64,000 bases of DNA from Bacteroides sp. (GCA_021771575.1 JAETOX010000001.1:62001-126000); one strand, 5' to 3'; counted from the stretch's first letter, positions 31,836 through 43,382 are shown. The notes: generated from the sequence alone by a model not told the origin. Numbers and translations are program-made.

Positions 31836-31900
31836 CTTCCGATTTCCGACCTTCTTCGGACATCGTAAATCCTTCATCCTAAATCTTACACGTTCATGAA

Positions 31901-32293
31901 TTAAACTCTTCTACGTTTCGGAGGCCGGCAACCATTGTGAGGAAGCGGAGTAACATCCACGATTTCTGCCACTTCAATGCCGCTGGCATGAATGGCGCGG
32001 ATAGCTGACTCCCGACCGTTACCCGGGCCGGAAACATATACCTTTGCTTTTCTCATTCCGAGGTCGAATGCTACTTTGGAGCAATCGGCTGCTGCCATCT
32101 GGGCTGCATACGGAGTGTTCTTTTTAGATCCTCTGAATCCCATCTTACCAGCCGAAGACCAGGATATCACCTGACCGCTATTGTTCGTCAGGGAGATGAT
32201 GATGTTGTTAAATGAGGAATGAACGTGTGCTTGTCCCACGGCTTCTACTTTAACCAGCCGCTTCTTGTTACTTGATGTAGACTTCTTTGCCAT
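31901..32293 (-). CDS. rpsK: 30S ribosomal protein S11
   Basis: [46 protein letters not shown]. Confidence 0.98.
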   Translation of the reverse strand: MAKKSTSSNKKRLVKVEAVGQAHVHSSFNNIIISLTNNSGQVISWSSAGKMGFRGSKKNTPYAAQMAAADCSKVAFDLGMRKAKVYVSGPGNGRESAIRAIHASGIEVAEIVDVTPLPHNGCRPPKRRRV

Positions 32294-32305
32294 AATTCAA
32301 CTCAA

Positions 32306-32683
32306 TTATTTAGTTGCTTTTTTCTTATTAGCAACAGTTTTCTTCTTACCCTTACGTGTACGGGCATTGTTCTTAGTGCTCTGTCCTCTGACAGGCAGCC
32401 CTAAACGGTGACGGATGCCACGATAGCAACCGATATCCATCAGTCGTTTGATGTTCATCTGAACACTTGATCTCAGCTCACCTTCGACTTTGTACTCCGC
32501 TCCAATGATCCGTCGTACAGCCCCGAGCTGGTCGTCGTTCCAGTCTTTCACCTTCAGGTCATAATCGATGCCGGCTTCGCTCAGGATAGCACGGGCACTA
32601 CTTCTACCTATACCATAGATATAGGTCAAGGCTATTTCTCCTCTTTTGTTTGAGGGTAAATCTACACCTACGATTCTTGCCAT
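32306..32683 (-). CDS. rpsM: 30S ribosomal protein S13
   Basis: [49 protein letters not shown]. Confidence 0.98.
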   Translation of the reverse strand: MARIVGVDLPSNKRGEIALTYIYGIGRSSARAILSEAGIDYDLKVKDWNDDQLGAVRRIIGAEYKVEGELRSSVQMNIKRLMDIGCYRGIRHRLGLPVRGQSTKNNARTRKGKKKTVANKKKATK

Positions 32684-32712
32684 AAATCTTTTTAATTTAA
32701 CTAGATTAATGA

Positions 32713-32829
32713 TTAACCCTGCCGCATTTTAAACTTGGGGTTCTTTTTGTTAATGACGTACAAAACGCCTTTTCTTCTTACAATCTTGCAATCGTCATTA
32801 CGCTTCTTGATTGACGCTTTTACCTTCAT
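32713..32829 (-). CDS. rpmJ: 50S ribosomal protein L36 (zinc-ligand-poor form)
   Basis: Manual translation [38 protein letters not shown]; below the ORF track length cut-off. Confidence 0.95.
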   Translation of the reverse strand: MKVKASIKKRNDDCKIVRRKGVLYVINKKNPKFKMRQG

Positions 32830-32850
32830 GGTTCTTACTTTTATTGATTA

Positions 32851-32907
32851 AATGTGCTAATGTGCTAATGTATTGGTACATTCACATATCAGTACATTGG
32901 TACATTA
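32851..32907. repeat. Micro-repeat/palindromic spacer between rpmJ and infA
   Basis: aatgtgctaatgtgctaatgtattggtacattcacatatcagtacattggtacatt: tandem tgtgctaa and repeated ggtacatt. Confidence 0.75.
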
Positions 32908-33126
32908 ATTCTTGTATCTGAATGTAATCCGTCCTTTGGTCAAATCGTAGGGAGACATATCTACCCGTACTCTGTCACCCGGAAGGATTTTAATATAGTG
33001 CATACGCATTTTCCCGGAAATATGAGCAGTGATCACATGCCCATTTTCCAATTCCACCCTAAACATCGCATTCGACAATGCTTCTGTTATCACTCCATCT
33101 TGCTCTATTGACGGCTGTTTTGCCAT
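32905..33126 (-). CDS. infA: Translation initiation factor IF-1
   Basis: [53 protein letters not shown]. Confidence 0.97.
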   Translation of the reverse strand: MAKQPSIEQDGVITEALSNAMFRVELENGHVITAHISGKMRMHYIKILPGDRVRVDMSPYDLTKGRITFRYKN

Positions 33127-33136
33127 AAAAATTTAT

Positions 33137-33913
33137 TTATTTCTCCAGTTCTTTTTCAACATATTCAAAGGTCGACAGTATATCTGCCTGATGCTTACCG
33201 ACAACCACCGTATGCTCGAAATGAGCAGCCGGTTTCTTATCCCTAGTGCGAATGGTCCAACCGTCAGCTTCCTGAAAAATATGCCGTTTCCCCATATTGA
33301 TCATCGGCTCGATAGCTATTACCATTCCTTCCCTAAGCTTCACTCCTTGTCCCTGACGTCCGTAATTCGGCACTTGAGGCTCTTCATGCAAATCGCGACC
33401 GACACCGTGGCCTACCATTTCCCTTACCACAGCATAGCCTTCTGCTTCACAGTATGTCTGCACAGCATGACCAATATCTCCGATCCGCAAGCCAGCTACG
33501 GCTTTTTCAATACCTTTATAAAGACTTTCCCGGGTCACCCGCAACAATTTGCGAACTTCTTCATCCACTTCCCCAACTTCGAAGGTATAGGCACTGTCTC
33601 CATAGAAACCGTTCTTGAAAGTTCCGCAATCCACCGAAACGATATCCCCTTCCTTCAAAATACAATCAGCAGAGGGAATTCCGTGTACAACAACATCGTT
33701 CACAGAAATACATAAGGAATTCGGAAAACCGCCATAACCAAGGAAACCGGGTTCTGCACCGTGTGCCCGAATAAATTCTTCTGCAATACGATCGAGCTCT
33801 AATGTAGAAATCCCCGGACGGATGTGCTTGGCCACCTCGCCCAGAGTCATTCCCACCAATTGATTACTTTCCCTTAGCAGTTCAATTTCTTCTCCGGTCT
33901 TTACAAAAATCAT
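33137..33913 (-). CDS. map: Type I methionyl aminopeptidase
   Basis: GFPNSLCISVNDVVVHGIPS; GHGVGRDLHEEPQVPN. Confidence 0.97.
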   Translation of the reverse strand: MIFVKTGEEIELLRESNQLVGMTLGEVAKHIRPGISTLELDRIAEEFIRAHGAEPGFLGYGGFPNSLCISVNDVVVHGIPSADCILKEGDIVSVDCGTFKNGFYGDSAYTFEVGEVDEEVRKLLRVTRESLYKGIEKAVAGLRIGDIGHAVQTYCEAEGYAVVREMVGHGVGRDLHEEPQVPNYGRQGQGVKLREGMVIAIEPMINMGKRHIFQEADGWTIRTRDKKPAAHFEHTVVVGKHQADILSTFEYVEKELEK

Positions 33914-33932
33914 GCCGCAAAATTACAAAATT

Positions 33933-34074
33933 AATTGACAAATGACAAGTGACAAGTGACAATTATTCTACAAGCTAATTGCCACTGTCCCCTTGTCTTT
34001 ATTTTTTAATTACCAATCTCATATCGACCTGACAATAAAACCATTGTCAATAGTCAATTCTCCATTGTCAATTA
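33933..34074. repeat. Micro-repeat quasi-palindromic spacer between map and secY
   Basis: aattgacaaatgacaagtgacaagtgacaatt (33933-33964) opposed by ccattgtcaatagtcaattctccattgtcaatta (34041-34074). Confidence 0.75.
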
Positions 34075-35412
34075 GTATGCAGCTGGTCCCCCCGGAGTCT
34101 TGCCTTTAATTCGTCCGGTCTTCATCAGTCCGTCATAATGACGCATCAACAAATGAGACTCAATCTGCTGTAAGGTATCCAGTACAACACCCACCAGAAT
34201 CAACAGAGATGTTCCTCCATAGAATTGGGAGAATTGATTGTTCACACCGGCAATAGTTGCAAAAGCCGGCAAGATAGCAACAATACCCAAAAAGATAGAA
34301 CCTGGCAAAGTGATGCGGGACATGATCGTATCCAAAAATTCCATTGTCTTCCGTCCCGGTTTTACTCCAGGAATAAAACCACCATTTTTCTTCATATCCT
34401 CGGCCATTTGCATCGGATTAACCGTAATTGCCGTATAGAAATATGTAAAAGCAACGATCAAAAGGAAGAAGGTTGCATTGTACCAGAATCCAGTGAAATT
34501 GGAAAATGCAGCAGCAAAAGCCGACATGGAGTCGGAAGCGGCATAATTCACAAAGGAAATAGGCAACAACATAATCGCTTGTGCAAAGATGATCGGCATT
34601 ACACCAGCAGCATTGATTTTTAACGGAATATACTGACGTACACCTCCATATTGTTTGTTGCCGACAATACGTTTTGCATACTGTACAGGGACTTTACGGG
34701 TACCTTGTACAAGCAGGATTGTCCCGCAAAATACGAAAAACAACAGAATAATCTCAATCAGGAATGCCACAAGACCTCCTCCCTGCTGGCTCACACGAGC
34801 ACTCAATTCTGCAAAAAAGGCAAAAGGCAAACGGGCGATAATACCAATCATGATGATAATAGACACACCGTTTCCGATCCCCTTATCAGTAATTTTTTCT
34901 CCCAGCCACAACACGAACATTGAGCCGGCAGCCAGAATGATCACCGAATAAATCGTGAAAAGTGTCCCGTTAATCAAAAAGAATTCAGGACGAATCTGTG
35001 CATGCAAGTTGGTAAGATACGCAGAACCTTGTAAGATCAGGATGATGATGGTCAGGTAACGGGTAATCTGATTAATTTTACGCCGTCCGCTTTCCCCTTC
35101 ACGCTGCATCCGCTGAAAATAAGGAACAGCTATTCCCAGTAACTGAACTACGATAGAGGCGGAGATATAAGGCATAATACCCAGCGCGAATATCGAAGCA
35201 TTCGAAAATGCACCTCCCGAAAACATATCCAGCAACCCGAGCACCCCACTGGAGGTCTGCTCCTTTAATGCTGCTAATCCGCTGGGGTCGATACCTGGCA
35301 GTACCACCTCCGTACCAAGTCGGTAAACGAGAATCAACCCGAGAGTAGTCAATATCCGGGTCTTCAATTCCTCAATTTTCCAAATGTTCTTTAATGTATC
35401 AAATAACTTCAT
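34072..35412 (-). CDS. secY: Preprotein translocase subunit SecY
   Basis: Ten-TM protein; ALGIMPYISASIVVQLLGIAVPYFQRMQREGESGRRKINQITRYLT. Confidence 0.98.
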   Translation of the reverse strand: MKLFDTLKNIWKIEELKTRILTTLGLILVYRLGTEVVLPGIDPSGLAALKEQTSSGVLGLLDMFSGGAFSNASIFALGIMPYISASIVVQLLGIAVPYFQRMQREGESGRRKINQITRYLTIIILILQGSAYLTNLHAQIRPEFFLINGTLFTIYSVIILAAGSMFVLWLGEKITDKGIGNGVSIIIMIGIIARLPFAFFAELSARVSQQGGGLVAFLIEIILLFFVFCGTILLVQGTRKVPVQYAKRIVGNKQYGGVRQYIPLKINAAGVMPIIFAQAIMLLPISFVNYAASDSMSAFAAAFSNFTGFWYNATFFLLIVAFTYFYTAITVNPMQMAEDMKKNGGFIPGVKPGRKTMEFLDTIMSRITLPGSIFLGIVAILPAFATIAGVNNQFSQFYGGTSLLILVGVVLDTLQQIESHLLMRHYDGLMKTGRIKGKTPGGPAAY

Positions 35413-35422
35413 AAGTTTTTTA

Positions 35423-35513
35423 TTTATAAGTTTATAAAGTTTATAAAGTCTATCTAGTTACCAGGTTAAAATTACCTTATGAACCATATAACCTTATGAA
35501 CTTTATAAACTCG
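35423..35513. repeat. Micro-repeat/inverted-repeat spacer between secY and rplO
   Basis: agtttataaagtt (35429-35441) and its exact complement aactttataaact (35499-35511); tandem tttataaag and accttatgaa words. Confidence 0.85.
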
Positions 35514-35520
35514 TTTCGTT

Positions 35521-35967
35521 TTACAAAACGACTACAGAGCCTCCGGCAGCTTCAATTGCAGCAACGGCTGATTGTGAGAATGCATTGGCAGAAACTTCGA
35601 GTTTAGCTGTAATATTGCCGTCACCCAAAACTTTCAGCAATTCATTCTTGTTCAATAATCCAGCAGCAATCAGGATATCCCGGTCTATCTTTTCCAGATT
35701 ATCTCTTTCGGCCAATGCTTGCAACATACTCACATTGATAGCCTTGTAAGCTACACGGTTAATATTCTTAAAGCCGAATTTCGGTACACGTCTCTGCAAA
35801 GGCATCTGTCCACCTTCAAAACCGATTTTCGTATGATAACCTGATCTTGATTTAGCTCCTTTATGTCCTCTTGTAGAAGTGCCTCCTTTTCCGGAACCTT
35901 GCCCCCGACCGATTCTTTTTTCGTGATGAGTCGATCCACAGGCCGGTTTTAAGCTACTTAAATCCAT
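35521..35967 (-). CDS. rplO: 50S ribosomal protein L15
   Basis: MDLSSLKPACGSTHHEKRIGRGQGSGKGGTSTRGHKGAKSRSGY. Confidence 0.97.
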   Translation of the reverse strand: MDLSSLKPACGSTHHEKRIGRGQGSGKGGTSTRGHKGAKSRSGYHTKIGFEGGQMPLQRRVPKFGFKNINRVAYKAINVSMLQALAERDNLEKIDRDILIAAGLLNKNELLKVLGDGNITAKLEVSANAFSQSAVAAIEAAGGSVVVL

Positions 35968-35995
35968 TTTATCTAGTCCTTAAAATGTTCAACAA

Positions 35996-36178
35996 TTATT
36001 TAACTTCTTCCACGCGAACCAGGTGTTGGATCTTTGCCACCATCCCCAGGATCTGCGGAGTAGCTTCTTTCTCAACACTACTGTTGGTTTTCTTTAACCC
36101 TAAAGCCTGAATAGTGCCAACCTGAGTTTTATTGCTACCGATTTTACTTTTTACAAGTGTAATTTTAATCTTTGCCAT
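35996..36178 (-). CDS. rpmD: 50S ribosomal protein L30
   Basis: [35 protein letters not shown]; internal start chosen over 36187. Confidence 0.95.
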   Translation of the reverse strand: MAKIKITLVKSKIGSNKTQVGTIQALGLKKTNSSVEKEATPQILGMVAKIQHLVRVEEVK

Positions 36179-36189
36179 GATCCTCAAAT

Positions 36190-36696
36190 TTATCCGTTAA
36201 ACACTTTATCCAGACCAATACCTCTCTGGGCAGCAACTGTACGGGCGTCACGCATCTCTTTCAATGCAGCGATAGTTGCTTTCACCAAGTTGTGGGGATT
36301 GGATGAACCTTTACTTTTTGCCAATACGTCGTGGATACCTGCACTTTCCAGTACAGCACGCATAGCACCTCCGGCAACCAAACCGGTACCGGAAGAAGCC
36401 GGCTTCATAAATACCTGAGCACCGCTGAAACGAGCAACTTGTTCGTGAGGAATAGTTCCTTTCAGAACCGGTACTTTGATCAGATTTTTCTTAGCAGCTT
36501 CGATTCCTTTAGAAATCGCAGTAGTTACCTCGTTTGCTTTACCTAATCCCCAGCCTACGATTCCGTTTTCGTCACCTACCACAACGATAGCTGCAAAACT
36601 GAATGTACGACCTCCTTTTGTAACTTTGGTCACCCGATTGATAGCTACCAATCTGTCTTTTAATTCCAAGTCAGTATTATTTACTTTCTGTTCCAT
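36190..36696 (-). CDS. rpsE: 30S ribosomal protein S5
   Basis: [37 protein letters not shown]. Confidence 0.98.
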   Translation of the reverse strand: MEQKVNNTDLELKDRLVAINRVTKVTKGGRTFSFAAIVVVGDENGIVGWGLGKANEVTTAISKGIEAAKKNLIKVPVLKGTIPHEQVARFSGAQVFMKPASSGTGLVAGGAMRAVLESAGIHDVLAKSKGSSNPHNLVKATIAALKEMRDARTVAAQRGIGLDKVFNG

Positions 36697-36708
36697 TCTG
36701 CTAACTTA

Positions 36709-37065
36709 TTAAAAATTAAGACCTCCGTTACGGGCAGCATCAGCCAGGGCCTTTACTCTGCCATGATATAAATAACCGTTTCTGTCGAATACCACAGCTT
36801 CGATACCAGCAGCTTTCGCTTTTTCAGCAACAGCAGCACCCACCAAGGCTGCTTGTTCGATTTTGGTACCTTTCTTTTCGGCAATTTCTTTGCACAAAGA
36901 TGAAACAGATAAAATCGTATTACCTGCTTTATCGTCGATCAGCTGTACAGAGATCTGCTTATTTGAACGATAAACGCTCAGACGAGGCCGTTCAGCTGAA
37001 CCGGAGACAATCTTCCGAATTCTCCTTTTTATTCTTAATCTTCTTTCTTCTTTCGTTAAAGCCAT
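36709..37065 (-). CDS. rplR: 50S ribosomal protein L18
   Basis: [55 protein letters not shown]. Confidence 0.97.
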   Translation of the reverse strand: MALTKEERRLRIKRRIRKIVSGSAERPRLSVYRSNKQISVQLIDDKAGNTILSVSSLCKEIAEKKGTKIEQAALVGAAVAEKAKAAGIEAVVFDRNGYLYHGRVKALADAARNGGLNF

Positions 37066-37087
37066 AACTTTTTACCTCCTTTAGTGA

Positions 37088-37642
37088 TTAAACTTTAGCT
37101 GACTTACCTGCTTTCCGGCGTACTTGTTCACCTACGAAGCGGATACCCTTACCCTTGTAAGGTTCCGGTTTCCGGAAAGAACGGATTTTTGCAGCTACCT
37201 GACCGATAAGCTGTTTATCACAGCTCTCCAGGGTAATAATCGGGTTAGCACGTTTTTCAGTTACAGCTGAAACTTTTACCTCTGCGGGCAATTGTAAGAA
37301 AATGGAGTGAGAGTATCCTAACCCCAGTTCGAGTACCTGGCCTTCGGCATTTGCACGGAAACCAACACCCACCAACTCTTGTTTGATGGTATAACCTTCC
37401 GAAACTCCGACAACCATATTATGAAGCAATGAACGGTAAAGACCGTGTTGTGCTTTATGCTCTTTATCTTCAGTGTGACGTTGTACGTGCATCTGACCAT
37501 CTTCTACAGTAACGGTAAGATCGGCACTTACTTTCTGTGAAAGCTCTCCTTTCGGACCTTTTACGATGACGGTATTATCAGGATTTACTGCTACAGTAAC
37601 TCCTTGTGGTATATGAATCGGTAATTTCCCTATACGTGACAT
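37088..37642 (-). CDS. rplF: 50S ribosomal protein L6
   Basis: MSRIGKLPIHIPQGVTV; EPYKGKGIRFVGEQVRRKAGKSAKV. Confidence 0.98.
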   Translation of the reverse strand: MSRIGKLPIHIPQGVTVAVNPDNTVIVKGPKGELSQKVSADLTVTVEDGQMHVQRHTEDKEHKAQHGLYRSLLHNMVVGVSEGYTIKQELVGVGFRANAEGQVLELGLGYSHSIFLQLPAEVKVSAVTEKRANPIITLESCDKQLIGQVAAKIRSFRKPEPYKGKGIRFVGEQVRRKAGKSAKV

Positions 37643-37660
37643 TTCTTCTTCACTTTAAAA

Positions 37661-38056
37661 TTAATACACATAACACAATACTTCACCGCCTACATTCCGC
37701 TGGCGAGCTTCTTTGTCTGTCATCAATCCCATGGAGGTTGATAAAATAGCGATACCGAGACCGTTCAACACACGCGGCATTTCTTCCACATTGGTATAGC
37801 GGCGCAAACCCGGTTTAGATACACGCACCAAAGATTTGATGGCGGGCACCTTTGTCTCGGGATGGTATTTCAAAGCAATTTTAATGTTGCTTCTTGCTCC
37901 TTCCTGCTCATATTTATAGTTCAGGATATATCCTTTTTCCTTGAGAATTTTGGTCATTTCGAGTTTCATTTTAGAACCCGGGATTTCCACAACCTTATGA
38001 CCTACATTTACTGCATTCCGAATGCGAGTAAGGAAATCTGCTATTGGATCTGTCAT
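37661..38056 (-). CDS. rpsH: 30S ribosomal protein S8
   Basis: MTDPIADFLTRIRNAVNVGH; STSMGLMTDKEARQRNVGGEVLCYVY. Confidence 0.98.
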   Translation of the reverse strand: MTDPIADFLTRIRNAVNVGHKVVEIPGSKMKLEMTKILKEKGYILNYKYEQEGARSNIKIALKYHPETKVPAIKSLVRVSKPGLRRYTNVEEMPRVLNGLGIAILSTSMGLMTDKEARQRNVGGEVLCYVY

Positions 38057-38076
38057 CTCTTTTCGTTTTTATTAAA

Positions 38077-38346
38077 TTACCAACTAGCCTTTTTAACCCC
38101 AGGTATCAAACCGGCCGAAGCCATTTCACGGAATTGAATACGACTGATACCGAATTGTCTCATATACCCTCTGGGCCGTCCCGTCAATTTGCAACGATTG
38201 TGCAGACGAATCGGATTAGAGTTTTTCGGCAGGAGGCTGAGTCCAACATAATCTCCCTCTGCTTTTAATTTTGCTCGTTTCGCAGCGTACTTTTCTACCA
38301 ATTTTGCACGCTTCACCTCACGGGCTTTCATTGATTCTTTTGCCAT
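38077..38346 (-). CDS. rpsN: 30S ribosomal protein S14 (zinc-independent form)
   Basis: [59 protein letters not shown]. Confidence 0.97.
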   Translation of the reverse strand: MAKESMKAREVKRAKLVEKYAAKRAKLKAEGDYVGLSLLPKNSNPIRLHNRCKLTGRPRGYMRQFGISRIQFREMASAGLIPGVKKASW

Positions 38347-38358
38347 TTCTCTTTGTTT

Positions 38359-38907
38359 TTAGTTCTTTTTAAATGGTAGTCCAAATTCGCGGAGCAGAGC
38401 AAAACCTTCTTCGTCGGTATTAGCCGAAGTCACAAATGTAATGTTCATACCCATAATCTTGTGTACATTGTCGAGCACAATTTCAGGGAATATGATCTGC
38501 TCCTCGAGTCCTAATGTATAGTTACCTTTCCCATCAAGCTTGCTGTTGATCCCCTTGAAGTCGCGGATACGCGGCAGGGCACTTCCAATCAATCTTTCCA
38601 GGAATTCGTACATTTTCTCTTTCCGTAAAGTTACTTTCACACCGATGGGCATGCCTTTACGCAATTTAAAGTTAGATACGTCTTTGGTAGATTTACCTAC
38701 AACAGCTTTCTGACCTGTTATCGCAGTAATCTCATTGAGTGAAAACTCCAGGATTTTTTTATCCTGAATAGCGGAACCTACTCCCTGATTGATTACTATC
38801 TTCTCCAAACGGGGAGCCTGCATAACTGACTTGTATCCGAATTCCTTCATCAAAGTCGGTACAATTTCTTCGTTATACTTTGTTTTTAAATTTGGTACGT
38901 ATTTCAT
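38359..38907 (-). CDS. rplE: 50S ribosomal protein L5
   Basis: [55 protein letters not shown]. Confidence 0.98.
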   Translation of the reverse strand: MKYVPNLKTKYNEEIVPTLMKEFGYKSVMQAPRLEKIVINQGVGSAIQDKKILEFSLNEITAITGQKAVVGKSTKDVSNFKLRKGMPIGVKVTLRKEKMYEFLERLIGSALPRIRDFKGINSKLDGKGNYTLGLEEQIIFPEIVLDNVHKIMGMNITFVTSANTDEEGFALLREFGLPFKKN

Positions 38908-39049
38908 TTATTTAAATATTGATTTGCTAAAACCGCAACGCATGCTGCATTTTGCGGCGGCAAAACTACAAATTAAATTCCGAATATGCAAGTACCAAGG
39001 CAAAGTATTGAAACTTAGCCCTGGAATTGCCATATGTCTGGTATTTGAC

Positions 39050-39373
39050 TTATTTCAGGATTTCGCCTGATCTTTTAGCATACCGAACCAAATTGCCTTT
39101 ATCGTCCAATTTACGTCCGATACGGGTAGGCTTATTGGTAGACGGATCGATCACATTCAGGTTGGAGATGTGGATCGGAGCTTCCTGCTTGATGATCCCC
39201 CCCTGCGGATGTTTGGCATTGGGTTTGGTGTGCTTGCTGATCATGTTGATTCCCTCAACGATCGCTCTTTCCTTATCGGGCAGAACTTCCAGCACTTTTC
39301 CCTGCTTTCCTTTATCCTCTCCGGCGTTCACCTGTACTAAATCGCCTTTCTTAATATGAAATTTTCTGTTCAT
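39050..39373 (-). CDS. rplX: 50S ribosomal protein L24
   Basis: [40 protein letters not shown]. Confidence 0.97.
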   Translation of the reverse strand: MNRKFHIKKGDLVQVNAGEDKGKQGKVLEVLPDKERAIVEGINMISKHTKPNAKHPQGGIIKQEAPIHISNLNVIDPSTNKPTRIGRKLDDKGNLVRYAKRSGEILK

Positions 39374-39390
39374 CGTTTTACTTTATTTAT

Positions 39391-39442
39391 TGTCGAAAGT
39401 CCAAAAGTCCCTTCGACTTTTCGACATTCGACATTTGACATT
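39391..39442. repeat. Micro-repeat/palindromic spacer between rplX and rplN
   Basis: tgtcgaaagtccaaaagtcccttcgacttttcgacattcgacatttgacatt: tgtcgaaagtc opposed by gacttttcgaca plus repeated cgacatt. Confidence 0.8.
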
Positions 39443-39806
39443 AAAGAACCTCGGGTGCCAACGAAACAATTTTCGTATAACCTTCACGAACTTCACGGGC
39501 TACAGGTCCGAAGATACGGGTTCCTCTCATTTCACCGGCGTTGTTCAACAATACACAGGCATTGTCGTCAAAACGGATATAAGAGCCATCGGGACGTCTG
39601 TATTCTTTAGTCACACGGACAACCACTGCTTTGCTCACGGTACCTTTTTTAATTTCACCGCTAGGCAGTGCGCTTTTTACAGCAACAACGATTTTATCGC
39701 CGACGCGTGCGTATCTTTTCTTGGAACCTCCAAGCACACGGATACAAAGCACTTCCTTAGCCCCGCTGTTGTCTGCTACTGTTAATCTGGTTTCCTGTTG
39801 TATCAT
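39441..39806 (-). CDS. rplN: 50S ribosomal protein L14
   Basis: [44 protein letters not shown]. Confidence 0.98.
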   Translation of the reverse strand: MIQQETRLTVADNSGAKEVLCIRVLGGSKKRYARVGDKIVVAVKSALPSGEIKKGTVSKAVVVRVTKEYRRPDGSYIRFDDNACVLLNNAGEMRGTRIFGPVAREVREGYTKIVSLAPEVL

Positions 39807-39808
39807 GA

Positions 39809-40066
39809 TTACTTCGCTCTTTCAATGATTTCAACTAATCTCCATCTCTTCATTTTACTGAGGGGACGGGTTTCCATAATTCTCACGGTGTCACCGATAT
39901 TACACTCATTTTTTTCATCATGAGCGGTGAACTTTTTGGTTTTCTTTACGAACTTACCGTAAATCGGGTGTTTTTCCTTAAAGTGTACAGCAACGGTGAT
40001 AGTTTTGTCCATCTTATTGCTCAGCACCACGCCGATCCGTTCTTTTCTAAGATTTCTTTCTTCCAT
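39809..40066 (-). CDS. rpsQ: 30S ribosomal protein S17
   Basis: [45 protein letters not shown]. Confidence 0.97.
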   Translation of the reverse strand: MEERNLRKERIGVVLSNKMDKTITVAVHFKEKHPIYGKFVKKTKKFTAHDEKNECNIGDTVRIMETRPLSKMKRWRLVEIIERAK

Positions 40067-40070
40067 TGCT

Positions 40071-40271
40071 TTACTTCTTTTCAGTTAATTCTCTCTTACG
40101 TATCTCAGTGAGCATACGAGCGATCGTCTTCCGGGCAGCACGGATCTGCATGGGATTTTCCATCGGCGTAATCGTATGGTTCATTGTCTGCTTATTGAGG
40201 TTTGCTTTTTCCGTAGCAACCCGTTCGATAAGCTCAGTTGTGGTCATTTCTCTTATTTCTGAATTTTTCAT
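40071..40271 (-). CDS. rpmC: 50S ribosomal protein L29
   Basis: [28 protein letters not shown]...[19 protein letters not shown]. Confidence 0.95.
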   Translation of the reverse strand: MKNSEIREMTTTELIERVATEKANLNKQTMNHTITPMENPMQIRAARKTIARMLTEIRKRELTEKK

Positions 40272-40312
40272 CTCTCTGACAAATTAATTTTTTACACTGA
40301 ATAGCCGGAAGA

Positions 40313-40735
40313 CTATTCTTCTGCATAATCACGTCTAACCACAAACTTCGTCGTAATAGGTAATTTCTGAGCTGCAAGACGTAAAGCCTCTTTCGCTACT
40401 GCATACGGTACCCCATCGGCTTCGAAAAGAATTCTTCCCGGAGTTACAGGTGCTACGAATCCCTCTGGATTACCTTTACCTTTACCCATACGTACTTCGG
40501 CTGGTTTCTTGGTAATCGGTTTATCGGGGAATATACGAATCCAAATCTGTCCCTGACGTTGCATATAACGGGTTACTGCAACACGGGCAGCTTCTATCTG
40601 GCGTCCTTCGATCCATTTTTCTTCCAACGCCTTAATACCAAAAGATCCAAATGCAAGCTGGTTACCTCTTTGGGCATTACCTTTCATTCTTCCTTTCTGG
40701 CTTCTTCTGAATTTAGTCCTTTTCGGCTGTAACAT
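40313..40735 (-). CDS. rplP: 50S ribosomal protein L16
   Basis: [38 protein letters not shown]. Confidence 0.98.
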   Translation of the reverse strand: MLQPKRTKFRRSQKGRMKGNAQRGNQLAFGSFGIKALEEKWIEGRQIEAARVAVTRYMQRQGQIWIRIFPDKPITKKPAEVRMGKGKGNPEGFVAPVTPGRILFEADGVPYAVAKEALRLAAQKLPITTKFVVRRDYAEE

Positions 40736-40765
40736 AGCTCTTTGTTTAATTGTTTAAAAGACTAT

Positions 40766-41497
40766 TTACTTTCTTTTCTTCTTAAAACCGCCTTTTCTGC
40801 CATCGGTTTTCCCAGCAGCGGGACGGTTGTTATCACGGTTCTGCAGGAGGGAGTTCGGTACGAGTTCACGTTTTCCATATACTTCTCCTTTGCAGATCCA
40901 TACTTTAATACCTAACAGACCATATGTGGTCAGGGCTTCTGCCTGAGCATAATCGATATCAGCCCGGAAGGTATGCAAGGGAATTCTTCCTTCTTTGAAG
41001 ATCTCGGAACGAGCCATTTCGGCACCGTTCAGACGACCTGCAATCAGTACTTTAATTCCTTCGGCACCCATTCTCATGGTTGAAGCGACTGCCATTTTGA
41101 TAGCCCGACGATATGCTACACGGCCTTCCAGCTGACGAGCTATATTGTTACCTACGATCACTGCATCCAGTTCCGGACGTTTAATCTCGAAGATATTGAT
41201 CTGAACTTCCTTATCGGTGATTTTCTTTAGCTCTTCCTTCAATTTATCCACTTCCTGACCGCCTTTACCGATGATGATTCCCGGACGGGCCGTATTGATG
41301 GTGATAGTAATGAGCTTCAGTGTACGCTCGATAACGATTTTTGCGATTCCGGCTTTAGCAAGACGGGCATTCAGGTATTTACGGATTTTATAATCCTCTA
41401 CCAGCTTATCACCGTAATTCTTGCCGCCGAACCAATTAGAATCCCATCCACGGATGATTCCTAATCTATTGCTTATTGGATTACATTTTTGTCCCAT
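40766..41497 (-). CDS. rpsC: 30S ribosomal protein S3
   Basis: [27 protein letters not shown] domain [19 protein letters not shown]. Confidence 0.98.
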   Translation of the reverse strand: MGQKCNPISNRLGIIRGWDSNWFGGKNYGDKLVEDYKIRKYLNARLAKAGIAKIVIERTLKLITITINTARPGIIIGKGGQEVDKLKEELKKITDKEVQINIFEIKRPELDAVIVGNNIARQLEGRVAYRRAIKMAVASTMRMGAEGIKVLIAGRLNGAEMARSEIFKEGRIPLHTFRADIDYAQAEALTTYGLLGIKVWICKGEVYGKRELVPNSLLQNRDNNRPAAGKTDGRKGGFKKKRK

Positions 41498-41500
41498 GCT

Positions 41501-41932
41501 TTACTCTTTTACAGTGTTTTCAACAACGGCGGTTTTACTTCCCAATACGATGGTTACGTGATTGGATCTTTTACGAATCCGGTGAGCCCGTCCCTGCGGA
41601 GCAGGACGCAATCTTTTGAGGATTCCGGCGCCATCTACAAAAATTTCTTTGATATAGAGGGCAGCATCATCTACGCGTGCACCGTCGTTTTTCACGCCCC
41701 AGTTGGCAATGGCCGAAAGTAAGAGTTTTTCCACTTTGCGAGCAGCTTCTTTCGGACAAAATTTCAGTGTATCCAATGCCTTTTGTACATCCATACCCCG
41801 TACGAGGTCTGCCACCAGTCTCATTTTCTGAGGTGATGAAGGACTATCATGCAGCACAGCGAAAGCCTTTGTTTTTCTGGCTTCCTTCATCTGATTTGCT
41901 CTTATTCTTTTTCTTGCACCCATTTTATACAA
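41501..41932 (-). CDS. rplV: 50S ribosomal protein L22
   Basis: SPQKMRLVADLVRGMDVQKALDTL...RAHRIRKRSNHVTIVLG; start may be 41923. Confidence 0.97.
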   Translation of the reverse strand: MYKMGARKRIRANQMKEARKTKAFAVLHDSPSSPQKMRLVADLVRGMDVQKALDTLKFCPKEAARKVEKLLLSAIANWGVKNDGARVDDAALYIKEIFVDGAGILKRLRPAPQGRAHRIRKRSNHVTIVLGSKTAVVENTVKE

Positions 41933-41961
41933 TATTCATTTGTTCAACTTAAATCACGCTA

Positions 41962-42231
41962 TTATTTTTTCTTCTTATCAGCGTGACCTCTAAAGGTACG
42001 TGTCGGTGCAAATTCACCCAATTTGTGGCCGACCATATTTTCAGTCACATATACCGGGATAAATTTATTACCGTTGTGTACAGCTACTGTATGCCCTACG
42101 AAATCCGGAGAGATCATGGAGTAACGAGCCCAGGTTTTAATAACCGATTTTTTGTTGGTCTCATTCATCGCCAGGATTCTTTTCTCCAGCTTCACATCAA
42201 TAAAAGGGCCTTTTTTTAACGAACGACTCAT
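41962..42231 (-). CDS. rpsS: 30S ribosomal protein S19
   Basis: [58 protein letters not shown]. Confidence 0.98.
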   Translation of the reverse strand: MSRSLKKGPFIDVKLEKRILAMNETNKKSVIKTWARYSMISPDFVGHTVAVHNGNKFIPVYVTENMVGHKLGEFAPTRTFRGHADKKKK

Positions 42232-42250
42232 AACATCAAATTTTAATCAG

Positions 42251-43075
42251 TTATTTTTTCCTTCTTTCAACAATATACTTCGAAGAAGCCTTCTTCGGTG
42301 CTCTGGTCTTCAAGCCCTTAGCCAACAAGCCTTTTCTTGAACGAGGCAGACCTCCTGAAGCACGGCCTTCACCACCACCCATCGGGTGATCGACAGGGTT
42401 CATTACTACACCTCTGTTCCGCGGACGACGTCCTAACCAACGGGTATGTCCGGCTTTACCGCCGCGTTCGAGTGAATGGTCAGGATTGGATACAGTACCA
42501 ACAGTGGCTTTACAAGTTACCAGAACCATACGGATTTCACCTGAAGGCAATTTGATAGAAGCATATTTTCCTTCTCTCGCTACCAACTGAGCATATGAAC
42601 CGGCACTACGGGCCATGACAGCACCCTGACCGGGACGTAACTCGATGTTATGTATGATTGTACCTAATGGGATTTCAGACAGATACAACGTATTTCCGAT
42701 TTCCGGAGCAATACCTTTACCGCTTTCAACCGTCTGACCTACTGTCAAACCAATCGGGGCAACGATATAGCGTTTTTCTCCGTCTGCATACACTAATAGA
42801 GCAATACGGGCCGTACGATTCGGATCATATTCGATCGTGGCTACTCTAGCCGGAACATTTTCCTTCTCGCGTTTAAAGTCGATTACTCTGTATTTGCGTT
42901 TATGACCACCACCTATATATCTCATTGTCATCTTACCGGTGTTGTTACGACCTCCGGTTTTGCTGTAGGGTCTCAACAATGATTTCTCAGGTCTATCTGT
43001 AGTCACCTGTTCGAAAGTATTCACAACCTTTCCTCTTTGTCCAGGCGTTACAGGATTTAATTTTCTTACAGCCAT
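42251..43075 (-). CDS. rplB: 50S ribosomal protein L2
   Basis: [49 protein letters not shown]. Confidence 0.99.
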   Translation of the reverse strand: MAVRKLNPVTPGQRGKVVNTFEQVTTDRPEKSLLRPYSKTGGRNNTGKMTMRYIGGGHKRKYRVIDFKREKENVPARVATIEYDPNRTARIALLVYADGEKRYIVAPIGLTVGQTVESGKGIAPEIGNTLYLSEIPLGTIIHNIELRPGQGAVMARSAGSYAQLVAREGKYASIKLPSGEIRMVLVTCKATVGTVSNPDHSLERGGKAGHTRWLGRRPRNRGVVMNPVDHPMGGGEGRASGGLPRSRKGLLAKGLKTRAPKKASSKYIVERRKK

Positions 43076-43080
43076 CTTAT

Positions 43081-43371
43081 TTAAATATTGCTAAAAAAAT
43101 CAATACTATCACCTTCTGCTAAAGTCACAATTGCTTTTTTGAACGAATTAGTACGTCCGCTGATCACACCGGCTTTGGTATAACGGCTCTTAACCGTTCC
43201 CTGATAACGTTGTGTATTTACAGCCAGTACATTTACTCCGTACATTGCTTCAACTGCTTTCTTTATCTCAATCTTATTCGCTTCTTTGGCTACCACAAAC
43301 GCAACTTTGTTTTGTTTGTCGGTAAGCGCTGTCATCTTTTCCGTTAAAACGGGCTTAATAATAATTTCCAT
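43081..43371 (-). CDS. rplW: 50S ribosomal protein L23
   Basis: [50 protein letters not shown]. Confidence 0.97.
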   Translation of the reverse strand: MEIIIKPVLTEKMTALTDKQNKVAFVVAKEANKIEIKKAVEAMYGVNVLAVNTQRYQGTVKSRYTKAGVISGRTNSFKKAIVTLAEGDSIDFFSNI

Positions 43372-43382
43372 CTCTTCTTCGA

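Noticed and set aside
32713-38346. Loss of zinc ligands in L36 (C14 only) and S14
   Set aside because: Zinc-independent forms of these proteins are common in Bacteroidetes; not unusual.
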